NCBI RefSeq assembly: GCF_014203125.1
Contig: NZ_JACHIH010000017.1
Span: 45,175-109,174 of the forward strand
Length of the DNA stretch: 64,000 nucleotides
Direction of reading: 5' to 3'
From: Rhodopseudomonas rhenobacensis
Lineage (GTDB): Bacteria > Pseudomonadota > Alphaproteobacteria > Rhizobiales > Xanthobacteraceae
Shown here: piece after piece, positions 18,273-26,137 of the stretch
Layout of the letters: every line of letters begins with the position of its first letter
Position numbering within the stretch: the stretch's first letter is position 1
Position numbers and translations under genes: made by a program
Notes under the pieces: model-generated
Told to the model about the DNA's origin: nothing
The model's input: only the letters and a program-made list of their open reading frames with translations
Database searches by the model: none

Positions 18273-19277
18273 ATGACACGCCACGGCTTTCTCGACCTGC
18301 GGATGACCGCGCTGCACGACTACCGCGCGCCATGGTGGCTGCCGGGCGGCGACCTGCAGACCATCTGGCCGGCGCTGATCTCGCGGCCGCGCAGCTCGGC
18401 GGCGCCGGCGTATCGGCGCGAACGCTGGCAGGCGCCGGACGGCGACTTCATCGACGTCGACCACCTGCAAGGCGCCCGCGGCGCGCCGTGGCTGGTGTTG
18501 TTTCATGGCCTCGAAGGCAGTTCGTCGAGCCACTACGCGGTGGCGTTTGCGCAAGCCGCGCAGGCGCGCGGCTGGCATTTCAGCGTGCCGCATTTCCGCG
18601 GCTGTTCCGGCGAGCCGAACCTGGCGCCGCGCTCCTATCACTCCGGCGATTTCGAGGAGATCGGCTGGATGCTCGACCGCATCCGCGGCTACGCCGCCGC
18701 GCCGGTGCTGGCGGCCGGGGTTTCGCTCGGCGGCAACGCGCTATTGCGCTGGGCGGAGGAAGCCGGCTCCACCGCCGCGCCGGTGGTCCGCGCACTGGCG
18801 GCGATCTCGGCGCCGCTCGATCTCGCCGCCGCGGGGGCTGCGATCGACCGCGGCTTCAACTGGCTGGCCTATGCGCAGCACTTCCTGCGCACCATGAAGC
18901 CGCGTGCATTAGCCAAGTGGCAGCAGCATCCGAAATTGTTCGACCGCGAGCGGCTGATCGCGGCGCGCACGTTACGCGACTTCGACGACTGCTTCACCGC
19001 GCCGCTGCACGGCTTTTCCAGCGTCGACGACTACTGGCGCCGCGCCTCCGCCAAGCCGCATCTCACCTCGATCCGGGTGCCGACCCTGGTGTTCAACGCC
19101 CGCAACGATCCGTTCGTGCCGGAGCCGTCGCTGCCCAACCCGAACCAGGCCGGCCCGCAGGTGATGCTGTGGCAGCCTGATGAAGGCGGCCATGTCGGCT
19201 TCCCCGCCGGCCGCTTCCCCGGCCACGTCCGCGCCATGCCCGAGGCGGTGTGCGACTGGCTCGAGGCGGCGGGGTGA
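18273..19277 (+). CDS. Alpha/beta hydrolase, YheT family
   Basis: 334 residues. The opening WLPGGDLQTIWPAL and HGLEGSSSSHYA (oxyanion HG) are diagnostic of the YheT/ABHD1 group. The nucleophile Ser lies in the GVSLGG elbow, the acid in FNARNDPF, and the final His in EGGHVGF. It is probably a cytosolic esterase of unknown substrate. An alternative start is ATG 18303. It is convergent with the ybdD-like gene, 6 bp apart. Confidence 0.9.
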   Translation: MTRHGFLDLRMTALHDYRAPWWLPGGDLQTIWPALISRPRSSAAPAYRRERWQAPDGDFIDVDHLQGARGAPWLVLFHGLEGSSSSHYAVAFAQAAQARGWHFSVPHFRGCSGEPNLAPRSYHSGDFEEIGWMLDRIRGYAAAPVLAAGVSLGGNALLRWAEEAGSTAAPVVRALAAISAPLDLAAAGAAIDRGFNWLAYAQHFLRTMKPRALAKWQQHPKLFDRERLIAARTLRDFDDCFTAPLHGFSSVDDYWRRASAKPHLTSIRVPTLVFNARNDPFVPEPSLPNPNQAGPQVMLWQPDEGGHVGFPAGRFPGHVRAMPEAVCDWLEAAG

Positions 19278-19283
19278 GCGGCG

Positions 19284-19484
19284 TCAGCAGCAGCCGCGGA
19301 AGCGGCCCTTGCCGACGGCGTAGCGGGCGTTCTGCCGCTCGACGAAGAACTCCTCGTAGGTCATCACCGGCTGATCCGGATGGGTCTCCTGGCGGTGCGT
19401 CACATAGGTCTGATAGTCGGGAATCCCGACCATCAGCCGTGCGGCGCGCACCGTCCATTCCTTCATCGCCATCAGGTCACGCAA
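19284..19484 (-). CDS. YbdD/YjiX family small protein
   Basis: 66 residues with the family core ARLMVGIPDYQTYVTHRQETHPDQPVMTYEEFF in overlapping pieces and a CC C-terminus. In many proteobacteria this small protein is encoded directly after cstA/btsT, as here: its start overlaps the cstA end by 8 bp, so the two are probably translated together. Its role in peptide or pyruvate uptake is not settled. Confidence 0.92.
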   Translation of the reverse strand: MRDLMAMKEWTVRAARLMVGIPDYQTYVTHRQETHPDQPVMTYEEFFVERQNARYAVGKGRFRGCC

Positions 19485-21567
19485 TTTTGGCTCCCTCGAC
19501 GTTGGCAGGCAGGCTCATCTCGTTGGCGGAAATCTTCGGATCGCCGAGCGCCCGGCGGATCGCGATCGCCCCGTAGACGATCATCGACAGCACCACGGCG
19601 ATGAACATCGCGGTCAGCGTCGCGTCGACGTAATCGTTGACGATGACGCGGTGCATCTCCTCCATGGTCTTGGCCGGCGCCAAAATCTTGCCGGCCGCGG
19701 CCGCGTCGCTGAACTTCCAGGCGTGGGCGAGGAAGCTGATCTTGACGTCGGCGCTGAACAGCTTCTGGAAGCCCGCGGTCAGCGTGCAGATCAGCAGCCA
19801 CAGCGTCGGCACGATGGTGACCCAGGCGTAGCGCTGCCGCTTCATCTTGAACAGCACCACGGTGCACAGGATCAGCGCCATGCCGGCCAGCATTTGATTG
19901 GAGATGCCGAACAGCGGCCACAGCGTGTTGATGCCGCCCATCGGGTCGATCACGCCCTGATAGAGGAAGTAACCCCAGGCGCAGACCGCCAGCGCCGAGC
20001 CGATCAGATTGTTGGCCCAGGACTCGGTCTTGCGGAACGAAGGCACCACGCTGCCGATCATATCCTGGATCATGAAGCGCGCGACCCGTGTGCCGGCGTC
20101 GACCGTGGTCAGGATGAACAGCGCCTCGAACAGGATGGCGAAGTGATACCACAGCCCCATCAGCATCCGGCCGCCGAACATCCCGGACAGGATATGCGCC
20201 ATGCCGAGCGCCAGCGTCGGGGCGCCGCCGGTGCGCGACAACAGGGTCTTTTCGCCGACGTCCTGGGCGAGCTGGTTCAGCATATCGGGGGTGACGACGA
20301 AGCCCCAGCCGGAGACCACCTGCGCCGCCTGCACCGCGGTGGTGCCGATCACGCCGGCGGGGCTGTTGATGGCGAAATACACGCCGGGCTCCAGCACGGT
20401 GGCGCCGATCATCGCCATGATGGCGACGAAGGATTCCGTCAGCATCCCGCCATAGCCGATGAAGCGCAGCTGGTTCTCGTTCTCGACCATTTTCGGCGTG
20501 GTGCCCGAGGCGATCAGCGCGTGGAAGCCGGACACCGAGCCGCAGGCGATGGTGATGAACAGGAACGGAAACAGGCTGCCCGACCACACCGGGCCGGAGC
20601 CGTCGATGAACTGGGTGACCGCCGGCATCTTCAGATCCGGCTGCACGATGATGATGCCGACCGCGAGCAGCGCCATGGTGCCGACCTTGAGGAAGGTCGA
20701 CAGATAGTCCCGCGGCGCCAGCAGCAGCCACACCGGCAGCACCGAGGCGACGAAGCCGTAGCCGATGATCACCAGCGCCAAAGTTTCGCCTGAGAGATCG
20801 AACCAGGGCGCCAGCGCCGGATTGTCGGCGACGCTGCGGCCGTAGATCAGCGACGCCAGCAGCAGCAGCACGCCGATCACCGACATTTCGGCGATCCGGC
20901 CGATCCGGATGAAGCGGGCATAGACGCCCATCAGCATGGCGATCGGGATGGTCGAGAACACCGTGAAGGTGCCCCACGGACTGCCGACCAGCGCCTTGAC
21001 CACCACCAGCGCCAGCACCGCGAGCAGGATCACCATGATCAGCAGCACGCCGATCAGCGCGATGCCGCCGGCGACCGGCCCCATTTCGGAGCGCACGATA
21101 TCGCCGAGCGAGCGGCCATCGCGCCGCGTCGACAGAAACAGCACGGTGAAATCCTGCACCGCGCCGGCGAACACCACGCCGGCCAAGATCCACAGCGTGC
21201 CCGGCAGATAGCCCATCTGCGCCGCCAGCACCGGGCCGACCAAGGGGCCGGCGCCGGCGATGGCGGCGAAATGGTGGCCGAACAGCACGTAGCGGTTGGT
21301 CGGCACGTAATCGAGGCCGTCATTATGGACGTAGGCCGGGGTCTTCCGCTTGGGATCGACGCCCAGCACCTTCTCGGCGATGAACAGCCCGTAGAACCGA
21401 TAGGCGATGAAGTAGACGCAGACCGCGGCGATCACCAGCCAGGAGGCGTTGATGGTCTCGCCGCGGCTCAGCGCGACGATGCCGAACGACACCACGCCGA
21501 GCGCCACCACCGCGGCCCACAGCAGCTTCGACAAGATCCCGTTGTCCTTGGTGGCAAGCGTCCTCAT
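19477..21567 (-). CDS. cstA: Carbon starvation protein CstA (peptide/pyruvate transporter)
   Basis: 696 residues with about 16 predicted membrane helices, starting at ATG 21567 behind GAAGGACG. Family marks include YDGHDFVPT-like DGLDYVPTNRYVLFGHHFAAIAGAGPL (quoted in part), PGTLWILAGVVFAGAVQDF and NEXX helices. CstA/BtsT proteins take up peptides or pyruvate when carbon is short. A perfect TTGAT-N4-ATCAA box at 21654-21667 lies 87 bp upstream of the start, suggesting FixK/FNR-type control by oxygen. The ybdD-like gene overlaps its end. Confidence 0.95.
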   Translation of the reverse strand: MRTLATKDNGILSKLLWAAVVALGVVSFGIVALSRGETINASWLVIAAVCVYFIAYRFYGLFIAEKVLGVDPKRKTPAYVHNDGLDYVPTNRYVLFGHHFAAIAGAGPLVGPVLAAQMGYLPGTLWILAGVVFAGAVQDFTVLFLSTRRDGRSLGDIVRSEMGPVAGGIALIGVLLIMVILLAVLALVVVKALVGSPWGTFTVFSTIPIAMLMGVYARFIRIGRIAEMSVIGVLLLLASLIYGRSVADNPALAPWFDLSGETLALVIIGYGFVASVLPVWLLLAPRDYLSTFLKVGTMALLAVGIIIVQPDLKMPAVTQFIDGSGPVWSGSLFPFLFITIACGSVSGFHALIASGTTPKMVENENQLRFIGYGGMLTESFVAIMAMIGATVLEPGVYFAINSPAGVIGTTAVQAAQVVSGWGFVVTPDMLNQLAQDVGEKTLLSRTGGAPTLALGMAHILSGMFGGRMLMGLWYHFAILFEALFILTTVDAGTRVARFMIQDMIGSVVPSFRKTESWANNLIGSALAVCAWGYFLYQGVIDPMGGINTLWPLFGISNQMLAGMALILCTVVLFKMKRQRYAWVTIVPTLWLLICTLTAGFQKLFSADVKISFLAHAWKFSDAAAAGKILAPAKTMEEMHRVIVNDYVDATLTAMFIAVVLSMIVYGAIAIRRALGDPKISANEMSLPANVEGAKIA

Positions 21568-21653
21568 GATCGTCCTTCGTCGGCGGCGCGTGAAAATTGG
21601 TGGCAAGTGCTGTTGGCCGAGCGTGTATCTCTTCCGCGCCGACAGCCCGTGCG

Positions 21654-21667
21654 TTGATCCCGATCAA
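21654..21667 (-). promoter_or_regulatory. FixK/FNR-type box upstream of cstA
   Basis: TTGATCCCGATCAA is an exact match to the TTGAT-N4-ATCAA consensus read by FixK and FNR proteins in this group. If centred at -41.5 it would place the transcript start near 21619, leaving a leader of about 50 nt before cstA. The next plus-strand gene (tacA) starts 240 bp away with its own promoter, so cstA is the more likely target. Confidence 0.7.
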
Positions 21668-21859
21668 CTGACAGCAATAAAACACCAGGAAAGTCGATTG
21701 TAACGCAGTAATATTGCTCGCAAGTCGATAGCAGCGATGCATTGTTGCGGGAGCTGATCGTTCCGTCCTCCTCTCGGACCATAAGCCGCAGCGGGCTGGG
21801 ATGGTTTCAACGCGGCGTGGCGGCGCGGCGGATTATTTGATGGCCCGGTCGGTCATTGA

Positions 21860-21884
21860 TTTGTACGTATAATTCCCGTACAAA
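21860..21884 (+). promoter_or_regulatory. Palindromic operator over the -10 box of the tacAT operon
   Basis: TTTGTACG (21860-21867) and CGTACAAA (21877-21884) form perfect 8-bp arms with a 9-bp spacer. The spacer starts with TATAAT (21868-21873), a consensus -10 box. A repressor bound here would block transcription. TacA antitoxins are ribbon-helix-helix DNA binders that autoregulate, so this is its likely operator. It ends 24 bp before the tacA start. Confidence 0.8.
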
Positions 21885-21907
21885 CAGGCATCGAGAACGA
21901 GGTCATC

Positions 21908-22195
21908 ATGGCCCAAGACCGCGCCCGTACCGCACGCATCGAAGCCCGCATCGCCCCGGACGCGCTGGCGGTGGTCAAACGCGCCGCCGAACTGCAAGGC
22001 CGCAGTGTCAGCGATTTCATCGTCGCGGCCGCGCAGGAAGCCGCCGCCCGCACCATCGAAGCGACGCAGATCATCCGGCTCGCGGTCGAGGATCAGCGCG
22101 CCTTCGCCGCCGCGATCCTCGATCCGCCGCAACCTTCCGACAATCTGCTGCGTGCCGCGGAAGCCTACCGCGATCTCATCAAGCCTGTGCCGTGA
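21908..22195 (+). CDS. DUF1778 (TacA-type) ribbon-helix-helix antitoxin
   Basis: 95 residues. The N-terminal RTARIEARIAPDALAVVKRAAELQGRS part (shown in pieces) is the RHH fold used for DNA binding, and the C-terminal helix (IRLAVEDQRAFAAAILDPPQP) resembles the toxin-neutralising region of TacA. It is translationally coupled to the GNAT toxin gene by a GTGA overlap. It is expected to neutralise the toxin and repress the promoter at 21860-21884. Confidence 0.92.
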   Translation: MAQDRARTARIEARIAPDALAVVKRAAELQGRSVSDFIVAAAQEAAARTIEATQIIRLAVEDQRAFAAAILDPPQPSDNLLRAAEAYRDLIKPVP

Positions 22196-22710
22196 GCCAG
22201 GGGTTTCGGATCGAAGCCCTCGCCGCGGCCCACGACCGCTCGACCTTTTCCAGCGGCGTCGAACCGCTCGACCGCTACCTGCGCGAACTGGCGAACCAGG
22301 ACATCAAGCGGCGCGTCAGCAATTGCTTCGTGGCACTCGACGACGCCGGCGCGATCGCCGGGTACTACACCTTCGCGGCCACCAGCCTGCCGCTGACGGA
22401 ATTGTCCCCCGACCAGATCAAACGTCTGCCGCGCTACGCGCTGCTGCCCGCCGGCCTGATCGGTCGGCTCGCGGTCGATCGCCGCTGTCAGCGCCGGCAC
22501 CTCGGCGGCGCGCTGATCATGGACGCGGCGGTGCGGGCCTCGCGCGCCGATCCGGCGATCTACGCCTTGATCGTCGACGCCAAGGACGAGGCCGCGGTGG
22601 CCTTCTACCAGCACTACCAATTCCGCCGCTTCGCCAGCCGGCCGCAATCCCTGTTCCTGCCGATCGCCACGGCGTTGCAAGCGCTGCAGGCGAAAGGCGG
22701 CGAGAGATAG
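22192..22710 (+). CDS. GNAT-type toxin (TacT/AtaT family)
   Basis: 172 residues from GTG 22192, overlapping the antitoxin stop. Typical features are the opening FRIEALAAAHDRSTFSSGVEPLDRYL (in pieces), VALDDAGAIAGYYTFA, the acetyl-CoA loop around RRCQRRHLGGALIM, and the family end FYQHYQFRRFASRPQSLFLP. In known members the enzyme acetylates the amino group of aminoacyl-tRNA and stops translation. The usual Q/RxxGxG loop reads RRHLGG here, so acetyl-CoA binding looks intact. Its last 20 codons are duplicated 294 bp downstream. Confidence 0.92.
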   Translation: MSQGFRIEALAAAHDRSTFSSGVEPLDRYLRELANQDIKRRVSNCFVALDDAGAIAGYYTFAATSLPLTELSPDQIKRLPRYALLPAGLIGRLAVDRRCQRRHLGGALIMDAAVRASRADPAIYALIVDAKDEAAVAFYQHYQFRRFASRPQSLFLPIATALQALQAKGGER

Positions 22711-22931
22711 TCGGAGGCTTGGATGAGCGCAGCGAAAGCCGGCAGTCCGTAGCCCGGATGAAGCGCAGCGAAATCCGGGAGACCGTAGCCCGGACGAAGC
22801 GCAGCGAAATCCGGGAACAAATAGGGATTACCCTCTCGGCAAGATATCCCGCCGATACAACTCCGGCGGAGAGGCCCTGTCCCCGGATTTCGCTTCGCTT
22901 CATCCGGGCTACAGCGCTTTCGTTCGGACTA
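22651..22931 (+). repeat. Tandem duplication, unit 1 (includes 3' end of GNAT toxin gene)
   Basis: This 281-bp block repeats at 22945-23225 (period 294 bp) with only a few changes. It starts within the last codons of the toxin gene and contains short GGATGAAGCGAAGCGAAATCCGGG-type palindromic units in both orientations (written here in parts: GGATGAAGCG, AGCGAAATCCGGG). The original gene end belongs to this unit. Confidence 0.9.
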
Positions 22932-22944
22932 TTAATACAAGGCG

Positions 22945-23225
22945 CTGTTCCTGCCGATCGCCACGGCGTTGCAAGCGCTGCAGGCGAAAGGCGGCGAGAG
23001 ATAGTCGGTAGCTTGGATGAGCGCAGCGAAAGCCGGCAGTCCGTAGCCCGGATGAAGCGAAGCGAAATCCGGGAGTCCGTAGCCCGGATGAAGCGAAGCG
23101 AAATCCGGGAACAAATAGCGATTACCCTCTCGGCAAGATATCCCGCCGATACAACTCCGGCGGAGAGGCCGTGTCCCCGGATTTCGCTTCGCTTCATCCG
23201 GGCTACAGCGCTTTCGTTCGGACTA
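22945..23225 (+). repeat. Tandem duplication, unit 2
   Basis: Near-identical copy of 22651-22931, including the last 20 codons of the toxin gene without the rest of that gene. The internal REP-like units (TAGCCCGGATGAAGCG and its reverse complement) face each other and could fold into a long hairpin. Confidence 0.9.
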
Positions 23226-23817
23226 CAGCCCGTTGACAATTCCACGAAACAGATTATATTCCTATTTGTCCTGTCCGTGAGGGGCGCTTCTCGAGGGCGC
23301 TTTTGAAGCGGGACAGAGCGGGACGTGGGGCGACCCACCGATCGCTATCGAGGTGGAAGCAATTCCAGCTCGGTCGACGCGGCGTCCCGCGCTGGTGCCT
23401 CGCAAGCACCGCCCGGGAGGCCCCAGGCCACCGTCCGGGCCCACTACGAGGCTCTGCCACTTGCTGGTTGGCTGGACGCGGGACAGGTGAAGGCGGGGAA
23501 AGCCCGCCGGATCGGCGGTGCGGAGTGCATCGCGCCTGTCCCCGGAAGCACGGTCCCGGGGCCCATAATCGCCGCAGGTGGCGCGCCGCAAGGCGACGCG
23601 GTTTGCCGTCACGCCTCGCCGGCGTGGCCGTGAGCCGCGACAACGCTACCCCCGCGCCATGCGGCGCGCCTCCCCCCTCATTGCGTCGAGGGGGGCACTT
23701 CGCAAAGCTCGGGCGCCCCGCGTCGCGAGAATGCGGACGGCTATCCAGAACTCATCGTGGCTGTTTGAAAATCGAATCCGAGGTCGTGAAGCGCAATGCC
23801 GCGCTCCGCTCACAGCC
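23226..23817. other. Gene-free, GC-rich, possibly structured dispersed element
   Basis: No frame here looks like a protein: all readings are Arg/Pro/Ala-rich without a domain. The block has several GC-rich hairpins, for example AAGGCGGGGAAAGCCCGCC near 23490 and CCGGGGCC near 23555. From memory, similar blocks recur in Bradyrhizobium-group genomes, often mis-annotated as short hypothetical proteins; this was not checked. Confidence 0.4.
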
Positions 23818-23927
23818 GTCATCGCCCGGCTTGACCGGGCGACCCAGTATTCCAGAGCGATCGATCAGGGGCTGCATTCAGCCGCGATGGCTCTGCAATA
23901 CTGGATCCCCGCTTTCGCGGGGATGAC
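23818..23927. repeat. Palindromic dispersed repeat, second family
   Basis: A 110-bp unit bounded by GTCATCGCCCGGC and CGCGGGGATGAC, with inner arms CCAGTATTCCAGAG and CTCTGCAATACTGG. This hairpin-forming unit is common between genes in Bradyrhizobium relatives. It lies 75 bp beyond the end of prfC. Confidence 0.75.
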
Positions 23928-24002
23928 ATCTGATGATGGGGCGCGGTGCGCCGTATCTGGAGCCGGCCGCAGCCCGCAGCCGGACACAGCACGTGGAGCG
24001 CC

Positions 24003-25622
24003 TTACCCCTTCTTCTTCACGTCCTTGATCGCCGAGAACACGATGCCTTCGGCGCGTTCGCGGGTGTAGCCAAGATAGAATTCGTTCTTGGCGAGGTACA
24101 CCGGATCGCCGTCGACATCGTCGGCGACGCCGGAGCCGTTGGCGGCGACGAAGGCGTTGAGCTTCTTCGGATCGTCCGAGGAGATCCAGCGCGCCAGCTG
24201 GAATTCGGAGACCTCGAAATCCACCGGCAGCTGGTATTCGGCATCCAGCCGCGCCTTCAAGACGTCGAGCTGCAGCGAGCCGACCACGCCGACCAGCGCG
24301 GGCGCGCCGTCGCGGGGCCGGAACACCTGCACCACGCCCTCCTCCGACATCTGCTGCAAGGCCTCCTTCAGCTTCTTGGCCTTCATCGCGTCCTTGAGCC
24401 GGACCCGGCGGACGATTTCCGGCGCGAAGCTCGGCACCCCGACGAAGGTGATGTCCTCGCCTTCGCTGAGCGTGTCGCCGATCCGCAAGGTGCCGTGGTT
24501 GGGAATGCCGACGACGTCGCCGGCGAAGGCTTCGTCGGCCAGCGCGCGGTCCTGGGCGAAGAAGAATTGCGGGCTCGACAGGCTCATATTCTTGCCGGTG
24601 CGGACCAGCTTGGCCTTCATGCCGCGGGTGAGCTTGCCCGAGCAAAGCCTTGCAAAGGCGATGCGATCCCGATGGTTCGGATCCATGTTGGCCTGGATCT
24701 TGAAGACGAAGGCGGTCATCCCCTTCTCGTCCGCCTCGACCTTGCGCAGATTGCTGTCCTGCGCCCGCGGCGGCGGCGCGAACTTGCCAAGCCCTTCCAA
24801 CAGATCGCCGACGCCGAAATTGCGCAGCGCCGAGCCGAAATACACCGGGGTCAGATGGCCCTCGCGGAACGCCTCGAGGTCGAACGGCTTGCAGGCCTCC
24901 GAGACCAGCGCCAGCTCTTCTTTCACTTCGGCGACGTCGAGATTGCCGCGCCCGGCGAGTTCGGCGATGTCGATCTGTTGCGCGGCGCCGGTCTTGGCGC
25001 CGCCGCCTTCCAGCAGGCGGATGCCGCCGGTGCCGATGTCATAGGTGCCGAGGAAATCCCGGCCGCGGCCGACCGGCCAGGTCATCGGCGTGGTGTCGAG
25101 CGCCAGCGTCTTCTCGATCTCGTCCAACAGGTCGAAGGTGTCGCGGCTTTCGCGGTCCATCTTGTTGATGAAGGTGATGATCGGAATGTCGCGCAGCCGG
25201 CAGACCTCGAACAGTTTTCGGGTCCGCGCCTCGATGCCCTTGGCGGCGTCGATCACCATCACGGCGGAATCCACCGCGGTCAGCGTCCGGTAGGTGTCCT
25301 CGGAGAAGTCCTCGTGGCCCGGGGTGTCGAGCAGGTTGAACACCAGGCCCTCGAACTCGAAGGTCATCACCGAGGTGACCACCGAGATGCCGCGGTCGCG
25401 CTCGATCTTCATCCAGTCGGAGCGGGTGTTGCGCCGTTCGCCCTTGGCCTTGACCTGGCCGGCAAGATTGATGGCGCCGCCGAACAGCAAGAGCTTTTCG
25501 GTCAGCGTGGTCTTGCCGGCGTCGGGATGCGAGATGATCGCAAAGGTGCGGCGTCGCGCCACCTCAGTGACGATCGAGGAATGCAACGGCGACGGATCGG
25601 CCGGTATGGCAATGTCGGACAT
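24003..25622 (-). CDS. prfC: Peptide chain release factor 3
   Basis: 539 residues from ATG 25622. GTPase motifs are clear: G1 SHPDAGKTTLTEK, G3 DTPGHEDFSEDT and G4 NKMDRES, followed by domain II and the RF3-specific C-terminal domain (EEGVVQVFRPRDG). RF3 uses GTP to recycle RF1/RF2 from the ribosome after termination. It has its own promoter region and is divergent from the guanidinium exporter. The C-terminus ends in KKKG. Confidence 0.97.
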   Translation of the reverse strand: MSDIAIPADPSPLHSSIVTEVARRRTFAIISHPDAGKTTLTEKLLLFGGAINLAGQVKAKGERRNTRSDWMKIERDRGISVVTSVMTFEFEGLVFNLLDTPGHEDFSEDTYRTLTAVDSAVMVIDAAKGIEARTRKLFEVCRLRDIPIITFINKMDRESRDTFDLLDEIEKTLALDTTPMTWPVGRGRDFLGTYDIGTGGIRLLEGGGAKTGAAQQIDIAELAGRGNLDVAEVKEELALVSEACKPFDLEAFREGHLTPVYFGSALRNFGVGDLLEGLGKFAPPPRAQDSNLRKVEADEKGMTAFVFKIQANMDPNHRDRIAFARLCSGKLTRGMKAKLVRTGKNMSLSSPQFFFAQDRALADEAFAGDVVGIPNHGTLRIGDTLSEGEDITFVGVPSFAPEIVRRVRLKDAMKAKKLKEALQQMSEEGVVQVFRPRDGAPALVGVVGSLQLDVLKARLDAEYQLPVDFEVSEFQLARWISSDDPKKLNAFVAANGSGVADDVDGDPVYLAKNEFYLGYTRERAEGIVFSAIKDVKKKG

Positions 25623-25722
25623 AAGCGAGCCTGTGGCAGGGAAAGCGGGCGCAATCAAGGGCGTTGTCGTAGCCGCGGCAAACGGTTGCGCGGCGCGGCG
25701 GCGTCCTTCATATAGCCCCTAA

Positions 25723-25788
25723 GAGGACGACCTCCCAATCACCCAAATTGCGCAGGGACGACCCTGCCCCGCTCTCGTGGAGGTCGTC
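25723..25788 (+). promoter_or_regulatory. Guanidine-II (mini-ykkC) riboswitch with anti-Shine-Dalgarno pairing
   Basis: Two small hairpins each carry an ACGA loop: GAGG-ACGA-CCTC (25723-25734) and GCAGGG-ACGA-CCCTGC (25752-25767). Twin hairpins with ACGR loops define mini-ykkC RNA, which binds guanidine as a dimer. The segment GACGACCTCC (25726-25735), overlapping loop and 3' arm of the first hairpin, is exactly complementary to GGAGGTCGTC (25779-25788), the ribosome site of the next gene. Guanidine would hold the hairpins and free the ribosome site. The downstream gene is of the guanidinium exporter family, as usual for this riboswitch. Confidence 0.92.
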
Positions 25789-26103
25789 ATGGCCTGGCTT
25801 TATCTATTGGTCGCCGGTTGTATGGAAATCGGCTGGGCGATCGGGGTCAAATATACCGATGGTTTCACCCGGCTGGTGCCCTCGGCGCTGACGCTGTCCT
25901 GCATGGTCGGCTCGGTGCTGCTGTACGGGCTGTCGCTGAAGACGCTGCCGGTCGGCACCGCCTATGCGGTGTGGTCGGGGATCGGCGCGGTCGGCACCGC
26001 GGTGCTGGGCATCGCGCTGCTCGGCGAGCCCTCCGACGCGCTGCGGCTGCTGTGCATCGGGCTGATCGTCGCCGGCATCGTCGGCCTGCGCATCGTCGCC
26101 TGA
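25789..26103 (+). CDS. gdx: Guanidinium exporter, SMR family (Gdx/SugE)
   Basis: 104 residues and four TM helices, the size of small multidrug resistance proteins. The conserved Glu of TM1 is in LLVAGCMEIGWAIGVKYTDGF, with W and G as in SugE/Gdx and not EmrE. TM2-3 contain GTAYAVWSGIGAVGTAVLGI. Proteins of this subgroup exchange guanidinium for protons as antiparallel dimers. The ATG at 25789 is set 5 bp after GGAGG, which is part of the riboswitch switch helix. Confidence 0.95.
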   Translation: MAWLYLLVAGCMEIGWAIGVKYTDGFTRLVPSALTLSCMVGSVLLYGLSLKTLPVGTAYAVWSGIGAVGTAVLGIALLGEPSDALRLLCIGLIVAGIVGLRIVA

Positions 26104-26137
26104 CGCTTCACCTTATCAATTTGCGCTAAGGTCCTGA

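Noticed and set aside
22740..23220. Repeat array as a CRISPR
   Set aside because: Units are palindromic, adjacent in both orientations, without regular unique spacers or cas genes.
22005..23306. 433-codon frame across toxin gene and repeats
   Set aside because: It is out of frame with the toxin and its repetitive end comes from the REP units.
23303..23926. Reading frames of 100-200 codons in the repeat-rich block
   Set aside because: Arg/Pro-rich, no domain or ribosome site, and they pass through a palindromic repeat. Treated as non-coding.
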